64,000 nt of DNA, from NCBI RefSeq assembly GCF_013370205.1, contig NZ_JABWGV010000005.1, positions 1-64,000 on the forward strand. The letters are read 5' to 3'. The notes beneath the pieces were generated by a model. It ran no database searches and had not been told where the DNA came from. It saw nothing but the letters and a program-made list of their open reading frames with translations. Position numbers and translations under genes: made by a program. This DNA is from Qipengyuania atrilutea. GTDB taxonomy: Bacteria; Pseudomonadota; Alphaproteobacteria; Sphingomonadales; Sphingomonadaceae. Below are positions 46,043 to 56,570 of the stretch, piece by piece (the first letter of the stretch is position 1; every line of letters starts with the position of its first letter).

Positions 46043-46057
46043 GTTCTCTTTATGTTC
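46043..46057 (-). promoter_or_regulatory. LexA (SOS) box of the imuA operon
   Basis: GTTCTCTTTATGTTC is an exact GTTC-N7-GTTC site, the alphaproteobacterial LexA operator, and it ends 29 bp before the imuA start. On the minus strand it reads GAAC-N7-GAAC. Known imuA promoters in this class carry the same site, so DNA-damage induction of the cassette is expected. Confidence 0.85.
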
Positions 46058-46346
46058 CGATCGCTCGATGAGTTCAAGCGATTGAGTCGGAAAGAGCGGG
46101 GCACTATGGTGAACCGCGCCCCGACACCGCATGACTTTCTAGCCTAAGTCTAGCTCATTCCCGCGCAGTCTTTTTCGGATCGCATCCGCACAGTCAGGCT
46201 GAAAAAAACCTGACCTCGAACGCGTCGCTTGCGCCGCCTCTATCGACGACCTTGAGCAATTTCGCGGGCGCTCAGAATCGTGCTGAGGGCTGAACCGGAA
46301 AGAGCAGCCGCCGACGCCAAACCGATCAAGAGGCCGCCGTAAGAAA
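46058..46346. other. Intergenic region between imuA promoter and M16 peptidase end
   Basis: I see no gene here. There is a 6-bp inverted repeat (GTCAGG/CCTGAC, 46193-46214) with an A7 run inside the loop. It does not have the stem-then-T-tract order of a terminator on either strand. Confidence 0.6.
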
Positions 46347-49181
46347 TTACGTTCCCACGCCGAGATCGCTCCGCGAGAGGTCTAGCGCATCTGCCTTTAC
46401 CACTTCGACATCAGGCCGGATCGCGCGCAAATCGTCGATAAACTCGGCAGCATTGCCGACCACTACAACCGTAGCCTTGTCCGCCCCGACGTATTTCGCG
46501 GCCGCTGCGCTTGCTGCCTCGGGCGTGATGTCCTGCAAGTCTGCAGCGTAGTTCGCGGCTTCGCTCGGTTCGAGACCGTACATCAGCAGTTCGGCGACGA
46601 TGCTGTTGAAGCCGGACGAGGTTTCCAGGCTTCGTCCATAGCCGCCCGACAGATAAAGCCTGCGCGTGTCGATAAGATCGGCGGCGAAGGCTTCACTACC
46701 CAGTCGGTCGAATTCATCGAGAAAGACTTGCACCACCTCGTCGGCAGTTGCGTTCTGTGTCTGCGAGCTCGCGATCAGATATGCGTCGTCGGCGCGTGCG
46801 GGGAGGCCGCTATATGCACCGTAACTGATCGAGCGCTTCGTACGCACCTCTTCGAACAACCTTCCGCTCGAGCCGCCGCCCAGCACCGCGTTCGCCAGTT
46901 CTAGTGCGATATAGTCCTCGCCCGAACGTGAAGGGGCTCGCACCCCGGCATATACCGCGGCCTGTCCCGCATCGGGCATGTCGACCACGACGGTACGTAC
47001 CGACTGCGGATCGCCCGCTCCATTCTCGACGGACGGGGGCACCGGAGCATCGGATGTCCAGTCGCCGAATAAGTTGTCGGCGAGCGTGACCGCGGCCTCT
47101 GGCGCGATGCCGCCACTCACTATGACTTTCGTCTCGGCCGGATGCCACCAATTGCGGCGATGCGAGAGCAGATCTTCGCGTGTAATCGCCGCCAAGCTCT
47201 CCTGTGTGCCGCCAGAAAGAGTGCCATAAGGCGCATCGCCGTAAAACACCGGCTGCGCCACCATTTGTGCCAAGGCCCCCGGATCCTTCAGACTGACTTC
47301 GAGACCGTCGATCGCGCGCTTGCGTTCCCGCTCGAACTCTTCGGCCGGGTAGTCTGCGCTGCGGATCATCGCTGCGAGCACCTCGCCTGCCTCTTCCATG
47401 TTGGCGGCAGGCGCGGTCAGGCTGAAGAAACTGCCGTCAGTCCCGGCGGTCGCGCCGACGCTGGCCCCCAGACTTTCGAGACGCGCAGCAATCTCCTGCG
47501 CGCTCATGCCGCCAGCACCCTTGTCGGCGAGCACTGCGGCCATGTTCGCTACGCCGGCTTTGGCCCGGTCGTCGGATCGCGATCCGCCGGGGACAAGTAC
47601 GGTCATCGTGGCAAAGGGCACGTCACCGGTCTGAGCCGCGACGACTTCGATGCCGTTGGACAAGGTCCGCTCGACAATTGCCGGCGCTTCCACCGCCGGT
47701 CTTGTACCGGGTTCGGGGAGCGGATCACGCTCGCCTTCGGACCGCACGGCCAATGGGGTACTGGTCGGTTCGGGAAGCGTGCGGAAAGTAGGGAACGGTG
47801 CAGGATTAGTCCATTCAGCCGGGTTTTCCTCGCCCTGCTCATAAGCCATGTCGACCCGTCCCCGCGGATCAAGCCACTTGGTTGCCACGCGCTGGACATC
47901 GGCAATCGTCACTTCGGATATTGCGTCCAAGCGCTTGTCCGCAGCAGCCGGGTCTCCGGTCGATACCATTGCTTCACCCAGTTCGAACGCCCGGCCGCGA
48001 GCGGTTTCACGGCTACGCAAAGCGCTCGAAAGCAATTCGTTCTTGGCTTCTGCCAATTCGTCGGCGCTGACCGGTGTGGACCGAACGCGGGCGAATTCAG
48101 CATCGAGGATCGCTTTGACCTCTACCGCGTCAGCGGCGGGATTGGTAATTGCGAAACCGGCAATCATACCGGCTTCTTCGCCGTCATTGTAGAAGAAGCT
48201 CGCATCGACAGCCTTTCCGCTGCGCACCAGCGCTTCGTTCAACCGGCTGTTATCGCCGCGCGCCATAATCGCAGCGAGAACTTCCAGCGCTGCGGTATCC
48301 GCGGTCGCGGTCTTGGGGCCTTTCCACAGCGTGCCGCGCACCGGTAGCGGCACGTTGGGCGCGCGCGCTACGATGCTGCGCGGCTCCGTCCGTTCCGGCT
48401 CTTCGGCAGTCAGTTCTAGCGGCAACGGGTTTTCTCGGCGCGGAATGTCGGCAAAATATTCCTCGACCAGCGTGCGCAGATTCCCCTGGTCGAAATTGCC
48501 CGCCACGATCAGCGTCGCGGTGTCGGGTCCGTAATAGGCCTCATGGAAAGCGAGCGCGTCTTCGAGCGTCGCTGCATCGAGTTCCTCGATCGAGCCGATG
48601 CCCGGACGGCGATAGGCAGTCGTATCGTAGGCGTTCTCCGGGATGACAAAACGCTGGAAGCGCCCGTATGGGGGCGCGAGCACGCGTTGGCGAAGCTCCT
48701 CCTTCACGACGTCGCGTTCCCGGTTGAAGACCTCATCGTCCACCACAGGAAACGCCATGCGTTCGCGGTGGGTCCATAGCATGCGTTCGAGATATTCGGC
48801 CGGTACAGTCTCGAAGTAATTGGTCCGATCCGGTCCGTTCGACGCATTGCGCGTGCCCCCGACATCGGCGGTGAGGCCGTAGATCTGGTTGTACGGCATG
48901 TTCAGCGTCTTTCGGCTGAGAATGTGCTCGAACAGATGCGCAAACCCGCTGCGCCCTTCCGGGTCAAGCTTTGAGCCCACGTCGTACCACATCGAAGTCG
49001 TGACGCTTGCGGTCGTATCGTCCTCGATCGCTATGACCCGCAAGCCGTTATCGAGCGACCACGTCGTGTAGTCGATCTTGGGCGCGATGATCGCGCCACT
49101 CGCTTCGTCCTGCGCGGCTAGCGGCACGGCGGTGGCTAAAGCGATGGCGATCGTCGAGGCTGCAAGAAACCGCTGAAGCAT
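46347..49181 (-). CDS. M16-family metallopeptidase (two-domain, zinc protease), exported
   Basis: A 944-residue insulinase/pitrilysin-family peptidase with a signal peptide (cleavage after VPLAA). The N-terminal half has the zinc motif HLFEH (near residue 85) and the downstream Glu in NRERDVVKEEL, so it is the active M16 unit. The C-terminal half (from about residue 500; MTVLVPGGSRSDDRAKAGVANMAAVL) lacks HxxEH and should be the inactive partner, the usual clamshell arrangement. It degrades peptides in the periplasm. ATG 49181 follows GGAAAGG with good spacing; an upstream in-frame start at 49241 would precede the signal peptide. Confidence 0.92.
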   Translation of the reverse strand: MLQRFLAASTIAIALATAVPLAAQDEASGAIIAPKIDYTTWSLDNGLRVIAIEDDTTASVTTSMWYDVGSKLDPEGRSGFAHLFEHILSRKTLNMPYNQIYGLTADVGGTRNASNGPDRTNYFETVPAEYLERMLWTHRERMAFPVVDDEVFNRERDVVKEELRQRVLAPPYGRFQRFVIPENAYDTTAYRRPGIGSIEELDAATLEDALAFHEAYYGPDTATLIVAGNFDQGNLRTLVEEYFADIPRRENPLPLELTAEEPERTEPRSIVARAPNVPLPVRGTLWKGPKTATADTAALEVLAAIMARGDNSRLNEALVRSGKAVDASFFYNDGEEAGMIAGFAITNPAADAVEVKAILDAEFARVRSTPVSADELAEAKNELLSSALRSRETARGRAFELGEAMVSTGDPAAADKRLDAISEVTIADVQRVATKWLDPRGRVDMAYEQGEENPAEWTNPAPFPTFRTLPEPTSTPLAVRSEGERDPLPEPGTRPAVEAPAIVERTLSNGIEVVAAQTGDVPFATMTVLVPGGSRSDDRAKAGVANMAAVLADKGAGGMSAQEIAARLESLGASVGATAGTDGSFFSLTAPAANMEEAGEVLAAMIRSADYPAEEFERERKRAIDGLEVSLKDPGALAQMVAQPVFYGDAPYGTLSGGTQESLAAITREDLLSHRRNWWHPAETKVIVSGGIAPEAAVTLADNLFGDWTSDAPVPPSVENGAGDPQSVRTVVVDMPDAGQAAVYAGVRAPSRSGEDYIALELANAVLGGGSSGRLFEEVRTKRSISYGAYSGLPARADDAYLIASSQTQNATADEVVQVFLDEFDRLGSEAFAADLIDTRRLYLSGGYGRSLETSSGFNSIVAELLMYGLEPSEAANYAADLQDITPEAASAAAAKYVGADKATVVVVGNAAEFIDDLRAIRPDVEVVKADALDLSRSDLGVGT

Positions 49182-49560
49182 AACGAAACCTTTCCCGTAT
49201 CGTGGCGGGAACCGGTAAGCTGTGCCTAACCCCCCCCGCATTCAATCTATGTGATCAGCCTAAGAGTGTGTGATGCCAATGTCGAGGCGAGCATGTATAT
49301 CGCTTCAGGTAACAGCTTCTTCGTTCCAAACCGGGGCGCAAATTACCAACAGCGCATCGCATCATGTTGGGTTCGTACAGCGCCGTGAAGGGGTTTGGGC
49401 GGCTATAAGATTTTGCCTTCGCCTATGATAACCGAAAGTAGTATCCAAAAGTTTGTGCGAAGACGGATTGGACCGGTAGCGAACCGAGTGGTTCTGACAG
49501 TCAAGGTCGATAGGACGGACAGGACCTTGCGGCGCAGCGTAGCTCACCTAAGGGCTTCGT
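49182..49560. other. Intergenic region between divergent M16 and bio genes
   Basis: About 380 bp holding the promoters of two divergent units. I find no convincing small gene, terminator or biotin-repressor-like dyad. A run of eight Cs lies near 49230. Confidence 0.6.
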
Positions 49561-50682
49561 GTGACGGTAACGAATTTCTACAGAAGCGATCTGGAGCGGC
49601 TGGAGGTTGCGGGGCGACGCCGAGCGCTGACTGCTGCGGTCGGGCGCGACTTTTCCTCCAACGACTATCTTGCATTGGCCGGATCGCCCGCTCTGCGTGC
49701 GACCGCCGAGGAAACGCTGGCAAGAGGCGTCGGCGTAGGATCGGGCGGTTCGCGCCTGCTACGCGGCAACGCACCCGAACATCTCGCGCTGGAGGCCGAT
49801 GCCGCCCGTTTCTTCGGGAGCGAGAGCGCACTGTTCACGGGTTCGGGATATGCCGCCAACAGTCTGATCGTCTCCACGCTGCCGCAGAAAGACGACCTCG
49901 TTCTCCACGACGCGCTGATCCATGCCAGCATGCACGAAGGCATGCGGCTTTCGCGCGCACAATGTCAGGGGTTCGCGCATAACGACGTCGACGCCGCCGC
50001 TGACGCGATCGCTCTGTGGCGCGCCGAGGGCGGACGCGGAACGCCGTGGATCGCGTTCGAGACGCTTTACAGCATGGACGGAAATGTCGCGCCGGTCGCC
50101 GATTTCGCGGCGCTTGCCGAGCGGACCGGCGCCATGCTGCTGATCGACGAAGCGCATGCGGTGGGCGTTTGCGGGCCCGGCGGGCGGGGCCTAGCGGCAC
50201 AGTTGCAGGGGCGCGAGAATGTCGTCACGCTGGCGACCTGCGGCAAGGCGCTTGGGTGCGAGGGCGCGCTGATCCTCGCGCCCGCCGTACTGCGCGATTT
50301 CCTGATCAACCGGGGTCGCGGTTTCATCTTTTCGACCGCGCCGTCTCCCCTGATCGCCGCGATCGTTCGCGAAAGTCTCGCCATCGTCGCGCGAGCCGAT
50401 GACCGGCGAGAGCGGCTGCGCAAACTTATTGCAGAGACTGGCTCGCGTCTCGCCCCGCTCGGTATTGCGCCCAGCGGCACGCATATCCAACCCGTGCCCG
50501 TCGGCGAGAACGATCGAACCATGCGCATCGCCGCAGAACTGCAAGCGCGTGGCTTCGATGTGCGGGGTATCCGTCCGCCAACCGTGCCGGCGGGCACCGC
50601 GCGGCTGCGCGTATCTATCACCCTCAACACCGACGAGGCCGAGATCGCCGACCTCGCCGCCGCATTGGGAGACCTGCTTTGA
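49561..50682 (+). CDS. bioF: 8-amino-7-oxononanoate synthase
   Basis: A 373-residue PLP enzyme that condenses pimeloyl-thioester and L-alanine, the first step of biotin ring assembly. Alpha-oxoamine synthase signatures are [40 protein letters not shown] and the PLP lysine in [12 protein letters not shown]. Length is normal. It starts with GTG at 49561 (TAAGGG about 12 bases before), and its stop overlaps the bioD start. It heads bioF-bioD-bioA-pncC. Confidence 0.94.
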   Translation: MTVTNFYRSDLERLEVAGRRRALTAAVGRDFSSNDYLALAGSPALRATAEETLARGVGVGSGGSRLLRGNAPEHLALEADAARFFGSESALFTGSGYAANSLIVSTLPQKDDLVLHDALIHASMHEGMRLSRAQCQGFAHNDVDAAADAIALWRAEGGRGTPWIAFETLYSMDGNVAPVADFAALAERTGAMLLIDEAHAVGVCGPGGRGLAAQLQGRENVVTLATCGKALGCEGALILAPAVLRDFLINRGRGFIFSTAPSPLIAAIVRESLAIVARADDRRERLRKLIAETGSRLAPLGIAPSGTHIQPVPVGENDRTMRIAAELQARGFDVRGIRPPTVPAGTARLRVSITLNTDEAEIADLAAALGDLL

Positions 50683-51299
50683 AAACGATCGTGGTCACCG
50701 GGACCGACACCGATATCGGCAAGACGGTCTTCGCCGCCGGCCTGACCCGGGCCCTGGGCGCGTCCTTTTGGAAGCCGGTCCAGGCCGGCCTCGACGACGG
50801 GTCAGACAGTGCGCGGGTCACCCGCCTCGGCGTGCCCGCCGCGTCCGTAATTCCGGAAGTCTATCGCCTGAGCCAGCCATGCTCGCCCCACCGTGCGGCC
50901 GAACTCGATGGCGTCGCCATCGATCCGGCCCGCCTCGCCTTGCCAAGCATCGAGGGGCCGCTGGTGGTCGAAGGGGCGGGCGGCGCGCTCGTGCCGGTGA
51001 CGCGCCATCTGCTCTACGCCGACCTGTTCGCGCGCTGGGAAGCGCCGGTCGTGATCGTCGCTCGCACGGCGCTCGGGACGATCAATCATTCCCTGCTGAC
51101 GATCGAGGCGCTGCGGGCGCGGGGTGTCGCTATTCTCGGCGTGGCTTTCGTCGGCGAAGCGCAGGAGGACAGCGAGGCGACCATCTGCGCGATCGGCAAG
51201 GTCGCACGTCTCGGCCGGCTCGCGATGCTGAACCCGCTGAATGCCGAAACGCTAAGTTATGCCTTCGCGGCGGGCTTTCCCGGGGGCGTGTGGCAGTGA
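50679..51299 (+). CDS. bioD: Dethiobiotin synthetase
   Basis: A 206-residue ATP-dependent carboxylase forming dethiobiotin from 7,8-diaminononanoate and CO2. The P-loop [17 protein letters not shown] is at the N-terminus, followed by [15 protein letters not shown] and [11 protein letters not shown]. It starts with an unusual TTG overlapping the bioF stop by four bases. Placement between bioF and bioA and the P-loop make the call secure. Confidence 0.93.
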   Translation: MKTIVVTGTDTDIGKTVFAAGLTRALGASFWKPVQAGLDDGSDSARVTRLGVPAASVIPEVYRLSQPCSPHRAAELDGVAIDPARLALPSIEGPLVVEGAGGALVPVTRHLLYADLFARWEAPVVIVARTALGTINHSLLTIEALRARGVAILGVAFVGEAQEDSEATICAIGKVARLGRLAMLNPLNAETLSYAFAAGFPGGVWQ

Positions 51300-52552
51300 G
51301 CGATTCCCCGATCTGGCATCCCTTCACCCAGCATGGCCTCGGCGAACCCATCCCCGAAGTCGTGCGCGGTGAAGGCGCGCTGCTGCATACCAAAGACGGC
51401 GCGCAGGTGATCGACGCGATCTCGTCTTGGTGGGTGACGACGCATGGCCATGCCCATCCACGCATCGCGGCGGCGATTGCCGAGCAGGCGGCGGTCCTCG
51501 ACCAGATCATCTTCGCCGGCTGGACTCACGGCCCGGCCGAACAGCTTGCCCGAAGCCTGCGCGAACTGATGCCGGCAAGCCTGACCCGCGTGTTCTTCTC
51601 CGACAGCGGATCGACCAGCGTCGAAGTCGCGCTGAAGATGGCGCTCGGCTACTGGCTCCATCGGGGCGAGCCGCGCCATCGCATCCTCGTGATGGACAGC
51701 GGCTATCACGGCGACACGATCGGCACCATGTCGGTCGGTGCGCGCGGGGCGTTCAACCGGGCTTATAAGCCGTTGCTGTTCGACGTGACCTCGATCCCGT
51801 TTCCCGCGGAAGGCGCCGAGCAGCAGACGCTCGATGCGCTGGAGAATGCTTGCCGCGACGGCGCGGCGGCGTTCGTCGTCGAGCCGCTGGTTCTGGGTGC
51901 GGGCGGGATGCTGATGTATCCGGCGCAGACGCTGGCTGAGATGCGCGGGATCTGCGCGCGGCACGGCGTCTTGTTCATCGCGGACGAAGTCATGACCGGA
52001 TGGGGGCGAACCGGCACGTTGCTCGCCTGCGAACAGGCGGGGATCGAGCCCGACATCCTGTGCCTGTCGAAAGGGCTGACGGGCGGGGCAATCCCGTTGG
52101 CGGTCACCATGGCGAGCGAGCCGGTGTTCGACGCTCACCGCAGCGAGGACCGGGCGCGAATGTTCTTCCATTCGTCGAGCTACACCGCGAACCCCGTCGC
52201 CTGCGCCGCCGCGAACGCCAATGTCGCAATCTGGCAGGAGGAGCCGGTGATGGACCGGATCGCAGCCTTGAGCGAGCGGCAGGTCGAACGCCTCGCAATG
52301 CTGGCGACGCATCAATCGGTGCGCAATCCCCGCCGCATGGGGACGATTGCGGCATTCGAAGTGGGCACGGCTGCCGGGTACCTCTCCGACCTCGCGCCGC
52401 GCATGCTGGCACTGTTCCGCGAGAAGAACGTACTGCTTCGTCCGCTAGGCAACACCATCTATGTCATGCCCCCTTACTGCATCGAGGCTGGGCAACTGGA
52501 TCAGGTTTACGAAGCGATCGGAGAGGTTTTGAACGAGGTTGCAGTTCGCTAG
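51296..52552 (+). CDS. bioA: Adenosylmethionine-8-amino-7-oxononanoate aminotransferase
   Basis: A 418-residue class-III PLP aminotransferase that makes 7,8-diaminononanoate using S-adenosylmethionine as amino donor. Features are [13 protein letters not shown] at the start, [47 protein letters not shown] and the PLP lysine in [10 protein letters not shown]. The start is GTG at 51296, overlapping the bioD stop. Length fits BioA. Confidence 0.94.
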   Translation: MSDSPIWHPFTQHGLGEPIPEVVRGEGALLHTKDGAQVIDAISSWWVTTHGHAHPRIAAAIAEQAAVLDQIIFAGWTHGPAEQLARSLRELMPASLTRVFFSDSGSTSVEVALKMALGYWLHRGEPRHRILVMDSGYHGDTIGTMSVGARGAFNRAYKPLLFDVTSIPFPAEGAEQQTLDALENACRDGAAAFVVEPLVLGAGGMLMYPAQTLAEMRGICARHGVLFIADEVMTGWGRTGTLLACEQAGIEPDILCLSKGLTGGAIPLAVTMASEPVFDAHRSEDRARMFFHSSSYTANPVACAAANANVAIWQEEPVMDRIAALSERQVERLAMLATHQSVRNPRRMGTIAAFEVGTAAGYLSDLAPRMLALFREKNVLLRPLGNTIYVMPPYCIEAGQLDQVYEAIGEVLNEVAVR

Positions 52553-52583
52553 GGTTTCCGGAAGGTTTACGGAGAATCGATGC

Positions 52584-53078
52584 ATGACCGACCGGCAGGA
52601 AATCGAAGACCTGGTCAAAGCGCTCGCAAATGCGCGGGGGCCGGGTGCGCCAAGCCTGGCGATCGCGGAAAGCTGCACCGGGGGGATGATTTGCGCCGCA
52701 ATTGTGGCGAACCCTGACGTCAGCGGCGGGCTCGAACGCGGCTTCATCGTTTATTCGCTCGATTCGAAATGCGAGCTGCTCGATCTCGATCGGGCGGAGG
52801 TGGAATCCTGCGAGGGAGTCAGCCGCGATGTAGCGATCGGTATGGCGGAAGCGGGCCTGCGCCGGAGCCATGCTGATCTCGCGCTTTCCGTTACCGGTTT
52901 CGCCGGCCCCCAGCAGAACGATGAAGAAGTCGGACTGGTGCACGTTGCGCTCGCGCGCAAACGCAGAGAACCCCTGCATGCAGTCTATCATTTCGGCGAT
53001 CTGGGCCGCGAAGTGATTTGCAACAAGGCAGTCGTGGCCGCACTTCAGATGCTGCTCGCGCAAAGCGAGGGCGACTGA
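52584..53078 (+). CDS. pncC: CinA C-terminal-type nicotinamide-nucleotide amidohydrolase
   Basis: A 164-residue stand-alone CinA_C/PncC domain that deamidates nicotinamide mononucleotide to nicotinate mononucleotide in pyridine nucleotide recycling. Signatures are LAIAESCTGGMICAAI, the GFIVYSLDSK region (usually G.VaYSn..K) and LSVTGFAGP. It lacks the N-terminal molybdopterin-like CinA domain. ATG 52584 follows CGGAGAA. It lies 31 bp after bioA and is probably on the same transcript, though not part of the biotin pathway. Confidence 0.88.
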   Translation: MTDRQEIEDLVKALANARGPGAPSLAIAESCTGGMICAAIVANPDVSGGLERGFIVYSLDSKCELLDLDRAEVESCEGVSRDVAIGMAEAGLRRSHADLALSVTGFAGPQQNDEEVGLVHVALARKRREPLHAVYHFGDLGREVICNKAVVAALQMLLAQSEGD

Positions 53079-53216
53079 AGCCGAGGCGCGTTCCCGCCCC
53101 CGTCTCGACGCGCAGGCCCCGGCCAATGATGTTTTCGGGTTGCGACAGAAAGTACAACGTCGAGCGCTGGGCCTGCCGAAATCGATATAACCTCAATCCG
53201 GCAGGCTCTTCGGCAC

Positions 53217-56200
53217 CTATTGAGTCCACCAGTATGGACGCCGCCGCTCGTCGCCGGTGACGATCTCGTTCATAGTCGACGCGTCGTAGGCACGTCCGCC
53301 TAATACCACGGTTACGACCCGTTCGGTGTTTCGGATGTTCTCGAGCGGATTGTCCGATAGGATAACGAGGTCGGCGAGCTTACCGGGCTCCAGGCTGCCA
53401 ATCTCTCGGTCCATCCCCAGCGAGCGCGCCGGTACGATCGTCGCGGCTTGAAGCGCTTGGATCGGGGTCATTCCGCCACGCACGAAAGACCATATCTCCC
53501 AATGCGGTGCGATGCCGGCCTGCTGTCCGTGCGCGCCGATCGACACGAGTACGCCGCGCTCCGCGAGGCGCGCCGCCTCTCGAGCTACGTCGTCGTCGAT
53601 GAAGTCTCCCTCCGGCGCAGTGGTCCGGCGCGCGGTCTGCGCGCGCAGCAGGGCAGGCGGCGTGTGCGCCCTCAGCAGCGGCTGTTCGAACGCGTTCGTT
53701 GCCTGACGCCAGTAAGGGTCGCCCGCTAAGCCGCCATAACCGACCACGAGCGTCGGCGTGTAATTGGTATCCGACTGAGAGAAGAACTGCAGCACGTCCT
53801 CATACATCCGCATGACCGGAATGTTGTGCTCCAGCGTGGAATTGCCGTCCGCCACAAGGTTAAGGTCCATACCGAAAAGCGACCCACCTTCGGCCACTAC
53901 CAGCATATTCTCGCGCCGTGCGGCTTCCACCACCATTTGTCGCTGGTCGCGGCGCGGCTGGTTATAGTTCTTTACGCTGGGCGCGCCTTCCGCGCGCAAT
54001 CGCCTGACGTGATCGAGCGCATCCTCGAGCGAATCGATCTGGGCGTAGGCGTAGGGGTTTCGCGCGCCGTAGATGATCCTCCCGGTCGAAAAGATGCGCG
54101 GCGCGAGGATCATGCCGGTGCGCTGCATGTCTTCGGCAACGAAGACGGGCGTATCGCTCGACGGATCGTGCAGCGTGGTCGTCCCGAGCGCCAATGCCTG
54201 AATGAGATTCCAGTTCGTCTGCGGCACCAGCTCGTCCGCTGCGTAGGAACCGTGGGCGTGAGCATCGACGAGACCGGGGATGATCGTCCGCCCGGCAGCA
54301 TCGATGGTCGGGGTGCCCGCCGGGATCGACGTAGAGCCGGCAGGGCCGATCGCGCTGATCACATCGCCATCGACGATGATCGTACCGTTTTCGATGATGC
54401 CGCCAGCCTCGTCGGCCATGGTGATGATCCGGGCTCCGGTGATTGCCATGCGCCCGTCGTGCCTGTCGGCTTGCACAGTTCGCAGCATGGAAAGACCGCT
54501 TTCCGGGGGTGTGAAGGCAGCGCGCTTCTCCCCTTCGGCCGGCGGGGCGGAAGGGAAGAGTGCGGATACTTCGGCCGTGTAAAGCATGGGACCGAGCGAC
54601 CAGTGCAGCCTATCCCCGTCGCTGGACCAGTGAACATAGTCAGCCCCCGAATCCGAAACCTCGACCACCGGCAGGTTCTTCGTACTGGCCGAGATCGTAA
54701 CCGCCTGCCCGCCCGGCATCAGCGGCATGACGTAGGCATCGTAATTCTCGGTAAAGGCGAAGAAGTTGCCAGAAGGAGCGACGGTGTACCCGGTAACCAG
54801 TTCGCCCGAAGCATGCGTTCGGGGATCGAGGCCATCAAGATTGGTAGAAACGAGCGTCTGCGAACCGCCTTCGGAGCCGGTCATGAATATACGGTCGTTG
54901 TCGGCGCCGAAATGCGGCCGGGCCATGTCGCGGCTGATCAGAACCGGCTCTCCGCCGGACGCTGCCACGCGGTAGACGCCGGGATCGTCGCTGTATCCGG
55001 GCGCCGTGAGGTAACCCCCTTTACCCTTTTCGAATACGATCGTGCTTCCGTCGGGTGAGAAGCGCGGACGCGCAAAATGGCCGGGCTGGCGCGTGACTCG
55101 CTCGCTCCTGCGCCCGTCGCGGCCGATAGTCCGGATCTCGCCAAGCCCCTCGTCCGTCCACCGCACATAGACGATGCGCGAACCGTCGCGCGACCAGCTC
55201 GGGTATAGCTCGAAAGCCTCCTCCTCGTCGGTCACCCGCCGCATCGCACCGCCCGCAGCTGGCATCGTGTACAGATGCCCCAAACTCTCGAAGACGACAG
55301 TGCGGCCATCAGGAGAGACTTCTGCGAAGCGCGCCATCGTCACTGCGACGCTATCCTGCGCGACCGGAATGACAGGATGCGGTGCAGGCGATACGCCGCG
55401 CGTGTCGTCGATGACGAAGGGGATTTCCGCCGCGCCGGTTCCGTCGGCATTAACGCGCCGGATCTTGCCGCCCGCCCAGAATACGATCGAGCGGCTGTCC
55501 GGCGTCCAGTCCATGTTCGGATACAGGCCAGTGACCGCCCAGGTTTCCTGTACGTCCTTGTCGAGGTCCGCGTAGATCGGGCGCTCCTCGCCGCTTTCCA
55601 AATCCCGGACGTAAAGCTGGGACCGCGTATTCTCACGGCGGACGAAGGCGATCATACTGCCGTCCGGCGAAGGCGTTGGACGCACCGCACCGCCGAGGCC
55701 GGACACGGCAGTGGTGACCTCGCCCGATGCAAGGTCGTACCGTTCGATATTGAACAGATTCTGGTTGGAATCCTGCGCGTATTCGAAGATCGGTCCGGGC
55801 GTGATATTCCGGGTATAATAGATCGCCTCACCGTTCGGTGCGTAGATCGGCTCGCCAAGCTCTTTCTGATGCTGCTCGTTCGGGCGCTCGACAAGAGCTA
55901 CTCCGCTGCCTCCCGAAACGTGATAGATCCACACTTCGCCAGTCCCGAGCGAGCGGCCAGTGGTGAAATGCTTCTTCGCCGCTATGAACTGGCTGTCGGG
56001 CGACCACGTTGGCTGATTCAGAAGGCGGAAATCCTCGTCGGTGAGCTGCCGCATGTCGCTACCGTCGGCGTTCATCAGCCAGATGTTGTCGCCGCCGCCG
56101 CGGTCCGAAGTAAACGCAATACGCGATCCGTCGGGAGAGAAGCGCGGCTGCACCTCCCAAGCGAGACCCTCGGCGATGCGCGTCGGAGTGCCGCCGGTGA

Positions 56201-56570
56201 TCGGCATAGTGTAGATGTCGCCTAACAGGGAGAACGCAATCGTACGGCCGTTCGGCGACACGTCGACATCCATCCATGTACCTTCGTTCACGCGGATCGG
56301 TATTTGCGAGATCGGCACGCCGGGAGGGTTGTTGACGTCCCATTCAGCATCCGGATCGCTTTCAGCGATGCTCTCGCCGGTGGCGTCGTTCTCGATAGAT
56401 TGGCCAGGGATGGGATCGGGCGGCGTAATTTCGCGGGTGTTCTGATCCTCGGGTGCCTCGGTTTCTTCGACAGGATCGGGCTCGGGCGTCGGTTGCGCCT
56501 GCTGCGCGGCGGTTGCCGATGCCAAAGCGAGAGAGCCGGCGGCGGAGAACAGAGCGAATTTCCGGATCAT
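53217..56570 (-). CDS. Exported TolB-propeller/amidohydrolase fusion protein
   Basis: A 1117-residue secreted protein. After the signal peptide (cleavage after SATAA) there is a Pro/Glu/Asp-rich linker, then about ten WD40/PD40 beta-propeller repeats (SPNGRTIAFSL, SPDGSRIAFTSDRGG, SPDGRTVVFES). From about residue 750 there is an amidohydrolase domain with HAHG in IIPGLVDAHAHGS, the likely bridging Lys in GAPSVKNYNQ, His in TLEHNIPV and VSIGAHGQQ. Such fusions are common in alphaproteobacteria, probably acting on peptides or modified amino acids; the substrate is unknown. ATG 56570 is chosen because it gives a clear signal peptide; upstream in-frame codons do not read as protein-like. Confidence 0.88.
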   Translation of the reverse strand: MIRKFALFSAAGSLALASATAAQQAQPTPEPDPVEETEAPEDQNTREITPPDPIPGQSIENDATGESIAESDPDAEWDVNNPPGVPISQIPIRVNEGTWMDVDVSPNGRTIAFSLLGDIYTMPITGGTPTRIAEGLAWEVQPRFSPDGSRIAFTSDRGGGDNIWLMNADGSDMRQLTDEDFRLLNQPTWSPDSQFIAAKKHFTTGRSLGTGEVWIYHVSGGSGVALVERPNEQHQKELGEPIYAPNGEAIYYTRNITPGPIFEYAQDSNQNLFNIERYDLASGEVTTAVSGLGGAVRPTPSPDGSMIAFVRRENTRSQLYVRDLESGEERPIYADLDKDVQETWAVTGLYPNMDWTPDSRSIVFWAGGKIRRVNADGTGAAEIPFVIDDTRGVSPAPHPVIPVAQDSVAVTMARFAEVSPDGRTVVFESLGHLYTMPAAGGAMRRVTDEEEAFELYPSWSRDGSRIVYVRWTDEGLGEIRTIGRDGRRSERVTRQPGHFARPRFSPDGSTIVFEKGKGGYLTAPGYSDDPGVYRVAASGGEPVLISRDMARPHFGADNDRIFMTGSEGGSQTLVSTNLDGLDPRTHASGELVTGYTVAPSGNFFAFTENYDAYVMPLMPGGQAVTISASTKNLPVVEVSDSGADYVHWSSDGDRLHWSLGPMLYTAEVSALFPSAPPAEGEKRAAFTPPESGLSMLRTVQADRHDGRMAITGARIITMADEAGGIIENGTIIVDGDVISAIGPAGSTSIPAGTPTIDAAGRTIIPGLVDAHAHGSYAADELVPQTNWNLIQALALGTTTLHDPSSDTPVFVAEDMQRTGMILAPRIFSTGRIIYGARNPYAYAQIDSLEDALDHVRRLRAEGAPSVKNYNQPRRDQRQMVVEAARRENMLVVAEGGSLFGMDLNLVADGNSTLEHNIPVMRMYEDVLQFFSQSDTNYTPTLVVGYGGLAGDPYWRQATNAFEQPLLRAHTPPALLRAQTARRTTAPEGDFIDDDVAREAARLAERGVLVSIGAHGQQAGIAPHWEIWSFVRGGMTPIQALQAATIVPARSLGMDREIGSLEPGKLADLVILSDNPLENIRNTERVVTVVLGGRAYDASTMNEIVTGDERRRPYWWTQ

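Noticed and set aside
46193-46214. GTCAGG/CCTGAC hairpin as a terminator
   Set aside because: The A/T run is in the loop and not after the stem, so the order is wrong on either strand.
46245-46346. Short hydrophobic frame on the minus strand after the M16 gene (pilin-like)
   Set aside because: It has no acceptable start codon or ribosome site and lacks the Glu-5 of Flp pilins.
49362-49547. Small minus-strand frame in the M16-bioF gap
   Set aside because: There is no ribosome site, no homologous-looking motif, and it would cover the bio promoter region.
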